Below are positions 41,969-51,423 of a stretch of 64,000 nt of DNA, piece after piece. The notes under the pieces were generated by a model that ran no database searches, was not told the origin of the DNA, and saw nothing but the letters and a program-made list of their open reading frames with translations. Made by a program: the position numbers and the translations under genes. The stretch's first letter is position 1. Each line of letters opens with the position of its first letter. Source of the stretch: Bacteroidota bacterium (GTDB lineage Bacteria > Bacteroidota > Bacteroidia > Bacteroidales > F082); NCBI GenBank assembly GCA_009773165.1, contig WOUZ01000001.1, forward strand, positions 62,001 to 126,000, written 5' to 3'.

Positions 41969-44407
41969 CTATTGGATTTTCCATTCCAAAACCCCACCGC
42001 TGAAGTCATCCCTGAGTTGTATTTTCAGACGGACAGCCGTGGTTTTCACAGGCACAAAAACGATATGATTCCATTGATCCTTCTCTACGGGGTAGCCACC
42101 ATGCTTCACCACTGGTTTCCATCCTCCTTGCCCATCGGCATACTCAAGTCGCCACCGTTCAGGGACTCTGCAGCCGCCGTCCGGACCATCATCGAACCAG
42201 TAAACATCGCTGGTGCTCACCATCTGGAGCTCTTCAAAGTCATATTGAATCCACTCTTCCGTTCCTTTGTGATTCCAGAAAGTAAGACGGGCAAGATTGT
42301 GATCCGACGAACTGGAAGGATATACCTGATCGTTGACAGCCAACAACTTATCATAAAAATAGGAGGCGGTCACATGACTTTGGCTGGCAATGGTGGGAGG
42401 AAGCGACGGACTGGCCACCGACTCATCGAATGGAAGCCAAACAAGCATCTCACCAGCGCCACGATAAGCCCATGCATAGTATGGGATGAGCGTAAGAGGC
42501 GTGGAGTTTTTGGCAGTTTTACCTGAGGCATCCATGGTGAGTGCCGTTGCCTGATCTGTAAGTCCAATCACACCATCGGCAACCTCTGGCATCGGGGTAG
42601 TCTGGAACGATATATCTTTATCAACCAATAAATTGCGAACCCTGCCCCCATTATCCGGCCATTCAGCAGTATAAACCAGCGGCCCTCTCTGAACACACAT
42701 TCGGCCCTGATAATCGGTCACGCTGTCGGAAGCCAGCACTGACCGCGCCGCCATCGGGAAATGAACGCTTACTACATCGCCTTGCTTCCATTTGCGATTC
42801 AGCAATATATATCCTTCGGTATTGACCTCGCACTTTTGGGTTTCGCCGTTAACGTTGATGGCAACTGGTTTAGGATCAGTGATGGCGAAACGATAAAGCG
42901 AACCCGGTACCACCTCGTTGCGTGCCCATCCGGGCACACGAACGGCAATGGTCATCTCATCTTGTGAAGGATTCTCAATAGTGATCAACACATTGCCATC
43001 CCATGGATAAGCTGTTTGCTGACTGACAGTTACTTCATCTGAACCCACCATAACAGCAGCCTTATTGCCCATGAAAAGGTTCACAAAAAGCGTGTTGTTT
43101 TTAACTGCATACACGTAGCCAGGCAACGACGGCATGAAACGACTCACGTTGGTCGGGCAACAGGCACAGTCGAACCACGGGCTTCGTTGGTGGCTACCAT
43201 CGGATTCCAGCGGATTGGGATAGAAAAACTCTGTACCTGAAGTGCTTACCCCTGAAAGAAAATTATTGTAAAGGGTGCGCTCAAGTACATCAATGTATCG
43301 TGCCTGGCCGGTGAGCAAAAACATCCTTTGATTCCACAACATCTGGGCGATGGCAGCACAAGTCTCGCAATAGGCAGTCAGGGCCGGAAGTTCGTAGTTC
43401 CCGCCGAAAGCCTCACCATCGTAACGCGATCCGATTCCTCCGGTGATATACATTTTTTTATCTGTCACGTTTTCCCAGAGGGTGTTCACAGCTTGCGTGT
43501 AGGCTTCATCGCCGGTGAGGGCAGCTATATCAGTCATGGCTGAATACATATAGGCAGCCCTAACTGCATGTCCAACAGCTTCTGTCTGTTTAACAACAGG
43601 CAGATGATCCTGAGTGTAATCTTTATTCGTTCCATTTTCACCATAGGTATAAAGCTCATGTCCTGAGGCATTTCCACGCTGATCAAGGAAATAGCGGGCC
43701 ATGTCGAGATACTTCTTTTCACCTGTGATTCGGTAAAGCTTCACCAGGCCTATCTCTATCTCCTGATGTCCAGGGACACCGTGAAGCTGGTCAGGAGCTG
43801 GACCAAAGGTCTGACACACCAGATCAGCACTTTTGAGAGCCACATCAAGAAAACTGCGTTTACCGGTAGCTGTATAATGGGCAGCGGCGGCTTCATACAT
43901 ATGCCCTATGTTGTAAAGTTCATGGCTGTCTTTGAGGTTTGACCAACGGGTTTCTCCAGCCCCTCGGGGAACAGAATCAGGGTTGATGGTACGGCAGGTA
44001 TAGAGGTATCCATCGTCCTCCTGAGCCGCTGCAATCAACATGATCAAGCTGTCCAGATAACGTTCGAGCGACGCATCGGGGGCTACCATCAGGGCATATG
44101 CCGCCCCTTCCATAATCTTGAAGACATCAGAATCATTGTAACGGATTCCCTCAAAGCGCCCTTTAACGACACCGCCAGCAACTGCAAAATTATTGATCCT
44201 CCCGGTCTCTTCCGACTTTCGGAATGCATACCGAATCGTTACCAAACGGTTGGTATCGAGGCGGGGCGACCAAAATTTGTCGTTCACCACCACACGGGTG
44301 AAGTCAACAGGAGTGACAGGATAGTCGCCAGATAGTTTTTTGTCATTAAAGTTGCAGGATGCCAGTGAGATGGCCAGGATGAAAATCAAAATTATATTAC
44401 GGCTCAT
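41969..44407 (-). CDS. GH127 family beta-L-arabinofuranosidase-like lipoprotein (DUF1680)
   Basis: An 812-residue protein with lipobox SLASC. KFWSPRLDTNRLVTI, MIEG-like FKIMEGAAYAL and AAQEDDGYLYT mark the (alpha/alpha)6 barrel of GH127. The zinc/thiol site is intact: Glu in DGEAFGG, Glu and Cys in YCETCA, and the pair Cys416-Cys417 in FDCACCPTN (Cys417 as nucleophile). A C-terminal beta-sandwich domain (DDGPDGGCRVPERW) follows. Known reaction: release of L-arabinofuranose from beta-linked oligosaccharides, though other GH127-type specificities exist. It is the first gene of the operon. Confidence 0.92.
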   Translation of the reverse strand: MSRNIILIFILAISLASCNFNDKKLSGDYPVTPVDFTRVVVNDKFWSPRLDTNRLVTIRYAFRKSEETGRINNFAVAGGVVKGRFEGIRYNDSDVFKIMEGAAYALMVAPDASLERYLDSLIMLIAAAQEDDGYLYTCRTINPDSVPRGAGETRWSNLKDSHELYNIGHMYEAAAAHYTATGKRSFLDVALKSADLVCQTFGPAPDQLHGVPGHQEIEIGLVKLYRITGEKKYLDMARYFLDQRGNASGHELYTYGENGTNKDYTQDHLPVVKQTEAVGHAVRAAYMYSAMTDIAALTGDEAYTQAVNTLWENVTDKKMYITGGIGSRYDGEAFGGNYELPALTAYCETCAAIAQMLWNQRMFLLTGQARYIDVLERTLYNNFLSGVSTSGTEFFYPNPLESDGSHQRSPWFDCACCPTNVSRFMPSLPGYVYAVKNNTLFVNLFMGNKAAVMVGSDEVTVSQQTAYPWDGNVLITIENPSQDEMTIAVRVPGWARNEVVPGSLYRFAITDPKPVAINVNGETQKCEVNTEGYILLNRKWKQGDVVSVHFPMAARSVLASDSVTDYQGRMCVQRGPLVYTAEWPDNGGRVRNLLVDKDISFQTTPMPEVADGVIGLTDQATALTMDASGKTAKNSTPLTLIPYYAWAYRGAGEMLVWLPFDESVASPSLPPTIASQSHVTASYFYDKLLAVNDQVYPSSSSDHNLARLTFWNHKGTEEWIQYDFEELQMVSTSDVYWFDDGPDGGCRVPERWRLEYADGQGGWKPVVKHGGYPVEKDQWNHIVFVPVKTTAVRLKIQLRDDFSGGVLEWKIQ

Positions 44408-44560
44408 GACAGGAAGATTGATGATGGAGCTAAGTTATGAATTATTATTATACAACCCTTTTCAAGGTTTTTTTAAGATATAACTACATCATACAGGAGG
44501 TTGTGAAAAGCTTCCAACCTGTATTCAATCAAACACATTGCAGGCAACTGGTTAATAGCC

Positions 44561-44926
44561 CGCTTCAGCGGGGGCGATGGCCGATAGTAACTTTAATCTT
44601 TGAAATCTAAATCCTTATTTGTTCGCCACCAATGTGATACCGCTCAAATCAGCCTGACCTTGCTTCAAAAATTCATCCCGTTGGCGCGGATTTGCAATCC
44701 GTGCCAAACCAAACCCAATAGTAAGTTGTTCATTTGATTCAGAACCAGAAAAGATGATATGGTTAAAATTACGACTAACAGATTGTTTTGATGAAGGTAC
44801 AGATTGCAAATCCGCTCCAGCGGGGGCGATGGCCGATAGTAACTTTAATCTTTGAAATCTAAATCTTTATTCGTTCGCTACCAATGTGATACCGCTCAAA
44901 TCAGCCTGACCTTGTTTCAAAAACTC
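44561..44926. repeat. Two direct copies of a 114-bp non-coding unit (44561-44674 and 44813-44926)
   Basis: The copies start with CGCTTCAGCGGGGGCGATGG and CGCTCCAGCGGGGGCGATGG and stay nearly identical to TTCAAAAA(T/C)TC. Offset is 252 bp. Each start can form a small hairpin (GCCCGC-TTCA-GCGGG at 44558-44574; CCGCT-CC-AGCGG in the second copy). The stretch between them carries GGATTTGCAATCC and, further on, GATTGCAAATCCGC, pieces of a further palindromic pattern. No transposase is present. A 64-codon minus frame inside (44615-44809) is probably not a gene. Confidence 0.7.
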
Positions 44927-45097
44927 GTAGGTTATCCTGTCGGCTTGACAATCATCGAAATGAACCCGTTTCAATTTTCTATTGTTTTTAAAAAAGGTTT
45001 CAGTTTTTACATGCAATAAAATAAAAGCTGAACTACATTGGCCGAATTGTAAATGGCATTCGACCCATATTCAATTTCAGCATTCGTTAGTAATGAC
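44927..45097. other. Intergenic stretch between the direct repeat and the terminator
   Basis: Nothing recognised. A short plus-strand frame from 44982 reads through the terminator and is spurious. Confidence 0.4.
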
Positions 45098-45139
45098 AAA
45101 ACCCAAAGAGGCGCACTTTCGCACGCCTCTTTGGGTTTT
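45098..45139 (-). terminator. Strong terminator hairpin downstream of the alcohol dehydrogenase
   Basis: A 16-bp perfect stem, AAAACCCAAAGAGGCG (45098-45113) with CGCCTCTTTGGGTTTT (45124-45139). Read on the minus strand it is capped by a GAAA tetraloop, so it most likely terminates the minus-strand alcohol dehydrogenase gene 125 bp away. Confidence 0.75.
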
Positions 45140-45263
45140 AATAATTTTCATGGTTACAATCAGATGATAATTCCTTTATCGAATTAAAGATTCAGGTCTT
45201 CCCTGAGATGATTAATTCCTGAAATCTCCTGTGGTGTTAACCATGACAGTGATAGAGACAATC

Positions 45264-46430
45264 CTATAATGCCCTTTGCAATATTTCGCGACTAACTTCC
45301 GGGGTGATACTCTGGTTTTCTGACAGAGCAGTTAAACCATGTTTTTCCAAGGCCTGTACCACTGCGCCTAGTTGGTCAGCAGTGACACCATATGCACTTA
45401 ATCTGGTTTTCATCCCCAGACTTTCGAAAAAATGTCTTGTTTTATAGATTGCAAGGTCGATGCGTTCATTATCGCTGCCAGAGTCAATCTTCCATACCCT
45501 TTCAGCATATTGTAAGAGTTTGGCTTTTTTCTGTTCGCGGCACACGTCCATCACAGCCGGATAAATAACTGCAAGCGTTTGTCCATGGTCAATGCCAAAA
45601 AGGGCGGTTAATTCGTGGCCGATCATATGAGTAGCCCAATCTTGTGGCACACCAACGGCTATCAGGCCATTCAGAGCCATGGTGGCACTCCACATATGGT
45701 TGGCACGCACATCGTAATTGTCGGATTCGTTCACCGATGTCTCACCGATTTCAATCAAGGTTTGCAGGATACCCTCTGCCATTCTGTCCTGAATCCTCGC
45801 ATCAACAGGGAAAGTGGTGTATTGCTCCACTGTATGCACAAAAGCATCCACAATGCCGTTTGCTACCTGTATCTTAGGAAGGCTGAACGTATAGGTTGGG
45901 TCAAGAACCGAAAACTTTGGATAAGTCATCTCGCTCATCACCGGAAATTTGCCATGATCATACGAAATTACCGCGCCGGTATTCATTTCTGAGCCGGTGG
46001 CCGGCAAAGTCAACACAGCACCAAATGGGACAACTTTTTCCACTATATCAGCAGTTATTGGTCTGAATCCACGGCGAAGCAAGTCGGTGGCATCGCCTTT
46101 GTAATAGGTTGCCAGACAAATAAATTTAGTCCCGTCGATCACAGACCCCCCGCCAACTGCTAAAATAAAGTCGATGTTTTCGTTACGAACAACCTCAGCA
46201 GCCTTCATCAGAGTCTCATAATGGGGATTGGGCTCAATCCCACCAAATTCGACCACTTTCCTGTTGCCAAGATGAGTTTTAACCTGATCGAGAATCCCAA
46301 ACTTCTTCACACTTCCGCCTCCATAGGTAATCAGCACCTTGGCATCAGCTGGAATTAACCGGTCAATTCCTTCTACTTTTCCTTTTCCAAACAAAATCCT
46401 TGTAGGATTATAAAACTCAAAATTATACAT
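45264..46430 (-). CDS. yqhD: Iron-containing (YqhD-type) alcohol dehydrogenase
   Basis: A 388-residue protein. FYNPTRILFGKG, ITYGGGSVKKFG (nucleotide-binding GGGS) and VGGGSVIDGTKF are typical of the butanol-dehydrogenase/YqhD group. The metal ligands fit: Asp and His in VDAFVHTVEQY, His in HMIGHEL and His in IDHGQTL. Known reaction: NADPH-dependent reduction of short aldehydes, often serving aldehyde detoxification. It stands alone; terminator downstream at 45098-45139. Confidence 0.92.
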   Translation of the reverse strand: MYNFEFYNPTRILFGKGKVEGIDRLIPADAKVLITYGGGSVKKFGILDQVKTHLGNRKVVEFGGIEPNPHYETLMKAAEVVRNENIDFILAVGGGSVIDGTKFICLATYYKGDATDLLRRGFRPITADIVEKVVPFGAVLTLPATGSEMNTGAVISYDHGKFPVMSEMTYPKFSVLDPTYTFSLPKIQVANGIVDAFVHTVEQYTTFPVDARIQDRMAEGILQTLIEIGETSVNESDNYDVRANHMWSATMALNGLIAVGVPQDWATHMIGHELTALFGIDHGQTLAVIYPAVMDVCREQKKAKLLQYAERVWKIDSGSDNERIDLAIYKTRHFFESLGMKTRLSAYGVTADQLGAVVQALEKHGLTALSENQSITPEVSREILQRAL

Positions 46431-47007
46431 AAACTTGTTGATTAATAAACAATTATCTTAAAATTACGTTCTGCCTGTAAAATACCATGTCAGCCATTTA
46501 ACTATACTTTTCATATGCAACGACATGCAATTTTGTCAAAATTCCGTGCAGCGCCGGAAGGCTTTCAGGCAATAATCGATTAGATCAAAAATAGCTCCAC
46601 GAATACATCTTTTCGTTTTGGCAGAATCATTTTTAAGGATTTTTACGAACATTCATGGAGCTTTATGGAATTCAAATTCTACCTCAAAAGTGTATTTATC
46701 TCAGGATTTTCATTCATCATCGGATCACTACGATATAGCTAAATGCTTTAAATACCACAGGTCTATAGACTCCAAAGGTCATATTCTTTCCCTGTACGTA
46801 ACATCCGGGCTCAACAGGAGGGTTTAAGCACACGCACTGATACAAACTCTGCAGGAGTTTCCAATCAATCAAATAAATTGTAAACTTCCCTTAAGCTACT
46901 TAAACCAATTGAGTACACCAAACTCATTTTAAGCAGAATCGTATAGGGAAATCCATTCAGAAGAAGCGTCTGCCTAAAGCAGCTGCTAGGCAAATTACAC
47001 CTGTCAG
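46431..47007. other. Intergenic stretch with an imperfect inverted repeat
   Basis: About 575 bp without a supported gene. AGCTCCACGAAT (46593-46604) and ATTCATGGAGCT (46651-46662) pair with one mismatch across 46 nt. A 69-codon plus-strand frame (46618-46827) starts inside the repeat and has no family resemblance. Confidence 0.4.
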
Positions 47008-47667
47008 CTATGGCTGCGGCGCACTTTCGAGTCCGAAAAGATCGAAAGGCGGAACTTTCATGACGTCCTTAAAGAGTATTACCAAAACCACAATGAAAAC
47101 CACAAAACCAACTACGATCAGCAATTGGGTCACATTGGTTTTTTGTATAGCCTGCTTTGATTTCACATCGCATACCTCGCCGGGGCAATACTGCGCCTTT
47201 TCTTTATATACCATCGAATAAAACTTACAGCCCAGACAAATGCCAAAAGCCGACTCGAAGAAAAGAAATATCAGACATATGAAGCAAATGAGGCCTGTGA
47301 TAGGACTAAACGAATTAACCACCACTTGCAGCACAAACATGGTGACAGCAAGTACCAGTCCAATGATCCAGGCAAACTTTTTCTGTTGGGCTCCCACATA
47401 TTCAGGAGTTTGGTTGCTGACAATCAACCGGCCAAGAATTAGTGTTGGGGCATAACGCGGACTTAAGAATACGCGAATGGCAATATCTACTAAAAATATA
47501 ACCACAGCAAATTTCAGCATCGTAAAATCCTGCTTATAGATGACTGTCAGAATGGAGAGAAACATCATAACGAAAAGCATACCGGCAGCAGCCCTCACCT
47601 CGCGTTCGTTCAAAACAGGGATGTCGTATCCTTCAACATCCTCGCCAAATTTGAATAATTTACTCAT
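47008..47667 (-). CDS. DUF4395 family membrane protein
   Basis: A 219-residue protein with about four membrane segments (MLFVMMFLSILTVIY, KFAVVIFLVDIAIRVFL, IIGLVLAVTMFVLQVVV, ITGLICFICLIFLFFES) and a further one near the C-terminus. The conserved DUF4395 features are FLSPRYAPTLILGRLIV and the Cys pair in FGICLGCKFY. The extra C-terminal part has CPGEVCD. Function unknown; the Cys pairs hint at redox or metal binding, which is an inference. Confidence 0.85.
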   Translation of the reverse strand: MSKLFKFGEDVEGYDIPVLNEREVRAAAGMLFVMMFLSILTVIYKQDFTMLKFAVVIFLVDIAIRVFLSPRYAPTLILGRLIVSNQTPEYVGAQQKKFAWIIGLVLAVTMFVLQVVVNSFSPITGLICFICLIFLFFESAFGICLGCKFYSMVYKEKAQYCPGEVCDVKSKQAIQKTNVTQLLIVVGFVVFIVVLVILFKDVMKVPPFDLFGLESAPQP

Positions 47668-48108
47668 AAAAAATCTGTTATTATTTGATATTCACTTATA
47701 TAACGAAATGATCTTTGTTCTTAACCCGATCAAAATTCTGATTTATTTTGAAAGAATCAGTTATAAGTCAGGTATTTAACCAAAAAATAACACAATCCCA
47801 TAACTTGCCATACTTCTAAGAATGAAAATGACTCTGGAAATTGTTTATACAGTGTAGGATGAAAAATGCTCTGGTGGCAAACGATATTAGGATTGAATGA
47901 AGACGATGTTCAGAAAATCAGGAAAGTTGTTATAAACTTAAACCATATTTCTGACCCAGGTTCCTGTGATTTTGACATTCACCCGATACACTACCAAAAG
48001 CTAAACGTATATCCATGCAACGAAGACAAAGGATTTAACATCTTTTAATCTTTCCGACAATAAAGCCCGTCTTCGGGAGTTAACCCCATGAACCTGAAAC
48101 ATCATTGC
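47668..48108. other. Intergenic stretch upstream of the TonB receptor
   Basis: No gene supported; a 60-codon frame (47866-48048) is unrecognised. A small hairpin CCCG-TCTT-CGGG (48066-48077) lies 32 bp before the receptor's likely start. Confidence 0.4.
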
Positions 48109-50463
48109 ATGAAAAACCCACTTTTGACCTTGATGCTGCTCCTTATGTTACAAGGTATAGCAGCCCAAAACAAATATACCCTCAGCGGCTATGTGCGCGA
48201 AAAAGGCAGCCGTGAGTTATTGCCTGGTGTAAATGTGTATTTCCCACAACAAAAAACCGGAACAACCACCAATAACTACGGATTTTATTCCATCACCCTG
48301 CCGTCGGGGACATATGAATTGCAGTATTCTTATGTGGGTTATTCCGTCGAGATCAGGCAAATAGAGCTAACGACTGACATTGTGATGGATATCGATCTTT
48401 TATCAAATATCACCTTAAAGGAGGTTGTCGTAACAGCTGAACTTCTCGAACGGGCTACTGAAAGTCCGCAGATGAGCATGGTTTCGATCCCTGTTTCTCA
48501 AGTGAAGAATATCCCTGCTTTATTAGGCGAGAAAGACGTTTTTAAGGCACTTCAGCTTATGCCCGGTGTACAAAAAGGAAGCGAAGGAAACAGCGGACTT
48601 TATGTAAGAGGTGGTGGTCCCGACCAAAACCTCATCATACTTGATGATGCTCCTGTTTACAACGCCTACCACCTTTTTGGTTTCTTCTCTGTCTTCAACG
48701 GCGATGCCCTTAAAAGTGTGGAACTCACCAAGGGCGGTTTCCCTGCCCGTTTTGGAGGCAGGCTTTCTTCGGTTGTGGAAATGACAATGAAAGATGGAAA
48801 CAAAGAGAAATTTTCGGGCGAAGCAGGAATAGGCCTACTTTCTTCACGATTAACCCTCGAAGGGCCTATTGTCAAAAATAAATCTTCCTTCCTCGTTTCC
48901 GGACGACGCACCTACATCGACGCACTTATCCAACCCTTCATGACTTCAGAAGATAAGGCAGGCTATTATTTCTACGACCTCAACGCAAAAGTCAATTACG
49001 ATTTCGGACCAAAAAACCGAATCTATCTTAGCGGTTATTTTGGAAGGGACAAATTTTATTTCAACAGTAATTATTCCGGCGAAGGTTATGATAAAGGTGG
49101 CCTTTATTGGCAAAATAAAACTGCTACCTTGAGATGGAATCACCTGTTCAACAACAAGGTTTTCAGCAATACCTCCCTCATTTTCAGCGAATACAATCTA
49201 AATATCTACTCAAAGTACAAAAGCTTTTACGACAATTATTCATTAACTTACACCTCAGGCATACGCGACTTTGCATTGAAACACGACCTCGAATACCATG
49301 TCTCTCCCTCTTACACACTCCGCACCGGGTTGCAATCAACACATCATTTTTTTCAGCCAAGCGCGATTGTGGAGGTGGATGAAGGGATGCAGTACAATTA
49401 CGACAGCGACATAAAATACAACTCGCTTGAGTCGGGGATATATGCCGAAAATCATTTTAATTTCAGAGGTAAAGCCCAGGTTAATGCTGGTGTGCGTCTT
49501 TCACATTTCATCGCTGAAAGCAAAAACTATTTCAATGTTGAGCCACGTCTGTCGGCGAATTACGTAATCAGTGATGGCTTCTCAGCCAAAGCTGCTTTTG
49601 CTTATATGAATCAGTACATCCACCTGCTCAGCAACACAGGCGTTGGTCTGCCTACCGACCTTTGGGTTCCGTCAACCGACAGGGTAGCACCCCAGCAATC
49701 GGTGCAGTTTTCGGCCGGACTTGCCCGTGAGTTCTATGAAGGAAAAGTATTGGTGACATTGGAAGGTTATTACAAAAAAAGCAAAAACATCCTTGGTTAT
49801 AAACCAGGAGCAAGCTTCCTTCTCCTGGATGACCCCTCCGAAGCCCAAAATTTTACCTGGCAAGACAATGTCACAGCCGGCAAAGGTGAGTCGTATGGCC
49901 TTGAGTTGCTGCTTCATAAAAAAACCGGGAAAACAAGTGGATGGATTGGTTATACCCTTTCGTGGACCCAATTACAGTTTGACGAAATCAACTTTGGCGA
50001 AAAATTCTGGGCACGTTACGATCGCCGTCACGACCTTTCCGTGGTAGTGATTCACGAATTAAGCGAACGGATCACCCTCTCGGGCACATGGGTGTATGGC
50101 ACCGGAAATGCTGTCACTTTGCCTTTAGGATCGTTTCCGGCCGTCCCGCACGACCCCTTCAACATTTCAAACACCAACGGATCACCCTATTTTTACTTCA
50201 ACGACTTATCGGATTATGGCACTGTGAACGACTTCAGAATGAAGGCCTACCACCGTCTCGACTTCGCTGTTCAATTCCATAAAAAACTCAAAAACAGGGA
50301 ACGTACCTGGGAATTTGGTCTCTATAACGCCTACAACAGGAAAAACCCTTTCTTCTACTACATTGAAAATGAATATTACAATAACAACACCCAAATTACA
50401 AAACTCAAGCAAGTGTCCATTTTCCCTGTCATTCCTTCCATTACTTATTCTGTTAAATTCTGA
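48109..50463 (+). CDS. TonB-dependent outer-membrane receptor with carboxypeptidase-regulatory-like N-terminal domain
   Basis: About 784 residues from ATG 48109 (48088 possible), with signal peptide ending QGIAAQ. A carboxypeptidase-regulatory-like domain (YTLSGYVREKGSRELLPGVN, ~20-105) precedes the plug (GVQKGSEGNSGLYVRGGGPDQN, LDDAPVYNAYHLFG) and the barrel, ending in a strand with Phe. The receptor is followed 6 bp later by a DUF4249 lipoprotein-type gene, a pair frequent in Bacteroidetes. Substrate unknown; the pair is not a SusC/SusD set. Confidence 0.92.
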   Translation: MKNPLLTLMLLLMLQGIAAQNKYTLSGYVREKGSRELLPGVNVYFPQQKTGTTTNNYGFYSITLPSGTYELQYSYVGYSVEIRQIELTTDIVMDIDLLSNITLKEVVVTAELLERATESPQMSMVSIPVSQVKNIPALLGEKDVFKALQLMPGVQKGSEGNSGLYVRGGGPDQNLIILDDAPVYNAYHLFGFFSVFNGDALKSVELTKGGFPARFGGRLSSVVEMTMKDGNKEKFSGEAGIGLLSSRLTLEGPIVKNKSSFLVSGRRTYIDALIQPFMTSEDKAGYYFYDLNAKVNYDFGPKNRIYLSGYFGRDKFYFNSNYSGEGYDKGGLYWQNKTATLRWNHLFNNKVFSNTSLIFSEYNLNIYSKYKSFYDNYSLTYTSGIRDFALKHDLEYHVSPSYTLRTGLQSTHHFFQPSAIVEVDEGMQYNYDSDIKYNSLESGIYAENHFNFRGKAQVNAGVRLSHFIAESKNYFNVEPRLSANYVISDGFSAKAAFAYMNQYIHLLSNTGVGLPTDLWVPSTDRVAPQQSVQFSAGLAREFYEGKVLVTLEGYYKKSKNILGYKPGASFLLLDDPSEAQNFTWQDNVTAGKGESYGLELLLHKKTGKTSGWIGYTLSWTQLQFDEINFGEKFWARYDRRHDLSVVVIHELSERITLSGTWVYGTGNAVTLPLGSFPAVPHDPFNISNTNGSPYFYFNDLSDYGTVNDFRMKAYHRLDFAVQFHKKLKNRERTWEFGLYNAYNRKNPFFYYIENEYYNNNTQITKLKQVSIFPVIPSITYSVKF

Positions 50464-50469
50464 TCACCG

Positions 50470-51339
50470 ATGAAAACAATCCTATATAAAACATTTGCAC
50501 TTTTTCTTTTTGTATCCGGCTTAGCTGCTTGCGATAGCATGGTAAGCGATGTTGATGTGTCGGCAGCAGATCCCAAACTCGTTGTAAACAGTTATATCTC
50601 AACCGGTTTGGATAGTGTACATGTACGCCTTAACTACAGCAGGCCACTCTATACAATCAGTTCTTATTACGATTACTCCTATTCACCGGTTACTGATGCC
50701 GTTGTGAAAATAAGTGATGGTAATGAAGCTGTTACATTGACATACAATGCTTTTGACAGGCAATATTTCACAACCGGATTGGTTATTTCTGCCGGCACGA
50801 CCTACTATCTCGAAGTTACAACGCCGCGCCAGGAACGTGTGACATCACAATGTACAGTGCCGCTTACCGATATTCCCCAACCTGAAATCACTTCACCCGA
50901 GAGCAATCCGGACTATCCCTATGAAAGAAGTTTCGGTTTTCAGTTTAAAGATCCATCAGGTGAAGGAAATTTTTACCGTGTTGCAGTAGGACATTATTAT
51001 CAATACGGCGAATTGCCTGAGTACAGCTTTTTCGAAACGATCTATATGCAGACCGGTGAAGAGTTTGTTTCGGATATCAACAAGGATGGAGAAATTTTTA
51101 TCTACAAAACAGGTTGGATTCCAATAAGTCAGCCAAGTGGCAACTCTGTGAGCCTGTTAATAAGCGTCACCGATGAACATTACTTCAATTATCACCGTTC
51201 CATCAATAATTTTCAGGACGACAATCCCTTTTCTGAACCAACACCTGTTTATTCCAATATCGAAGGAGGTTTGGGTGTTTTTGCTGCATACAAAAGCCAA
51301 ATCACCGAAGTAGCGCTTAACGGAGATGCAAACCCCTGA
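50470..51339 (+). CDS. DUF4249 family lipoprotein, partner of the TonB receptor
   Basis: A 289-residue protein with lipobox LAAC (Cys near 21). PKLVVNSYISTGLDSVHVRL, VTDAVVKISDG and AGTTYYLEVTTPRQE are the DUF4249 pattern, a beta-sandwich region at the start. By position (6 bp after the receptor) it is probably the surface partner of the receptor, in the way SusD partners SusC, although unrelated in sequence. Ligand unknown. Confidence 0.88.
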   Translation: MKTILYKTFALFLFVSGLAACDSMVSDVDVSAADPKLVVNSYISTGLDSVHVRLNYSRPLYTISSYYDYSYSPVTDAVVKISDGNEAVTLTYNAFDRQYFTTGLVISAGTTYYLEVTTPRQERVTSQCTVPLTDIPQPEITSPESNPDYPYERSFGFQFKDPSGEGNFYRVAVGHYYQYGELPEYSFFETIYMQTGEEFVSDINKDGEIFIYKTGWIPISQPSGNSVSLLISVTDEHYFNYHRSINNFQDDNPFSEPTPVYSNIEGGLGVFAAYKSQITEVALNGDANP

Positions 51340-51423
51340 ACCGCAAAGCTGATCATGTTTAGGTAATGTAATTCAGTAGTTAAAAACGGATTGTTCTGAG
51401 AAAAAGATTCTGTATTGATCCTG

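Noticed and set aside
44615-44809. 64-codon minus-strand frame
   Set aside because: It lies across the first copy of the 114-bp repeat and the palindromic stretch after it; no promoter or family resemblance.
45179-45240. Minus-strand reading LTPQEISGINHLREDLNL followed by a stop, which looks like the tail of a protein just after the alcohol dehydrogenase
   Set aside because: About 20 residues only; no start or upstream part in frame. Possibly a relic, but not supportable.
46618-46827. 69-codon plus-strand frame
   Set aside because: Starts within an inverted repeat; no family resemblance.
47866-48048. 60-codon plus-strand frame upstream of the TonB receptor
   Set aside because: No promoter box, no recognisable family, and composition like the intergenic DNA around it.
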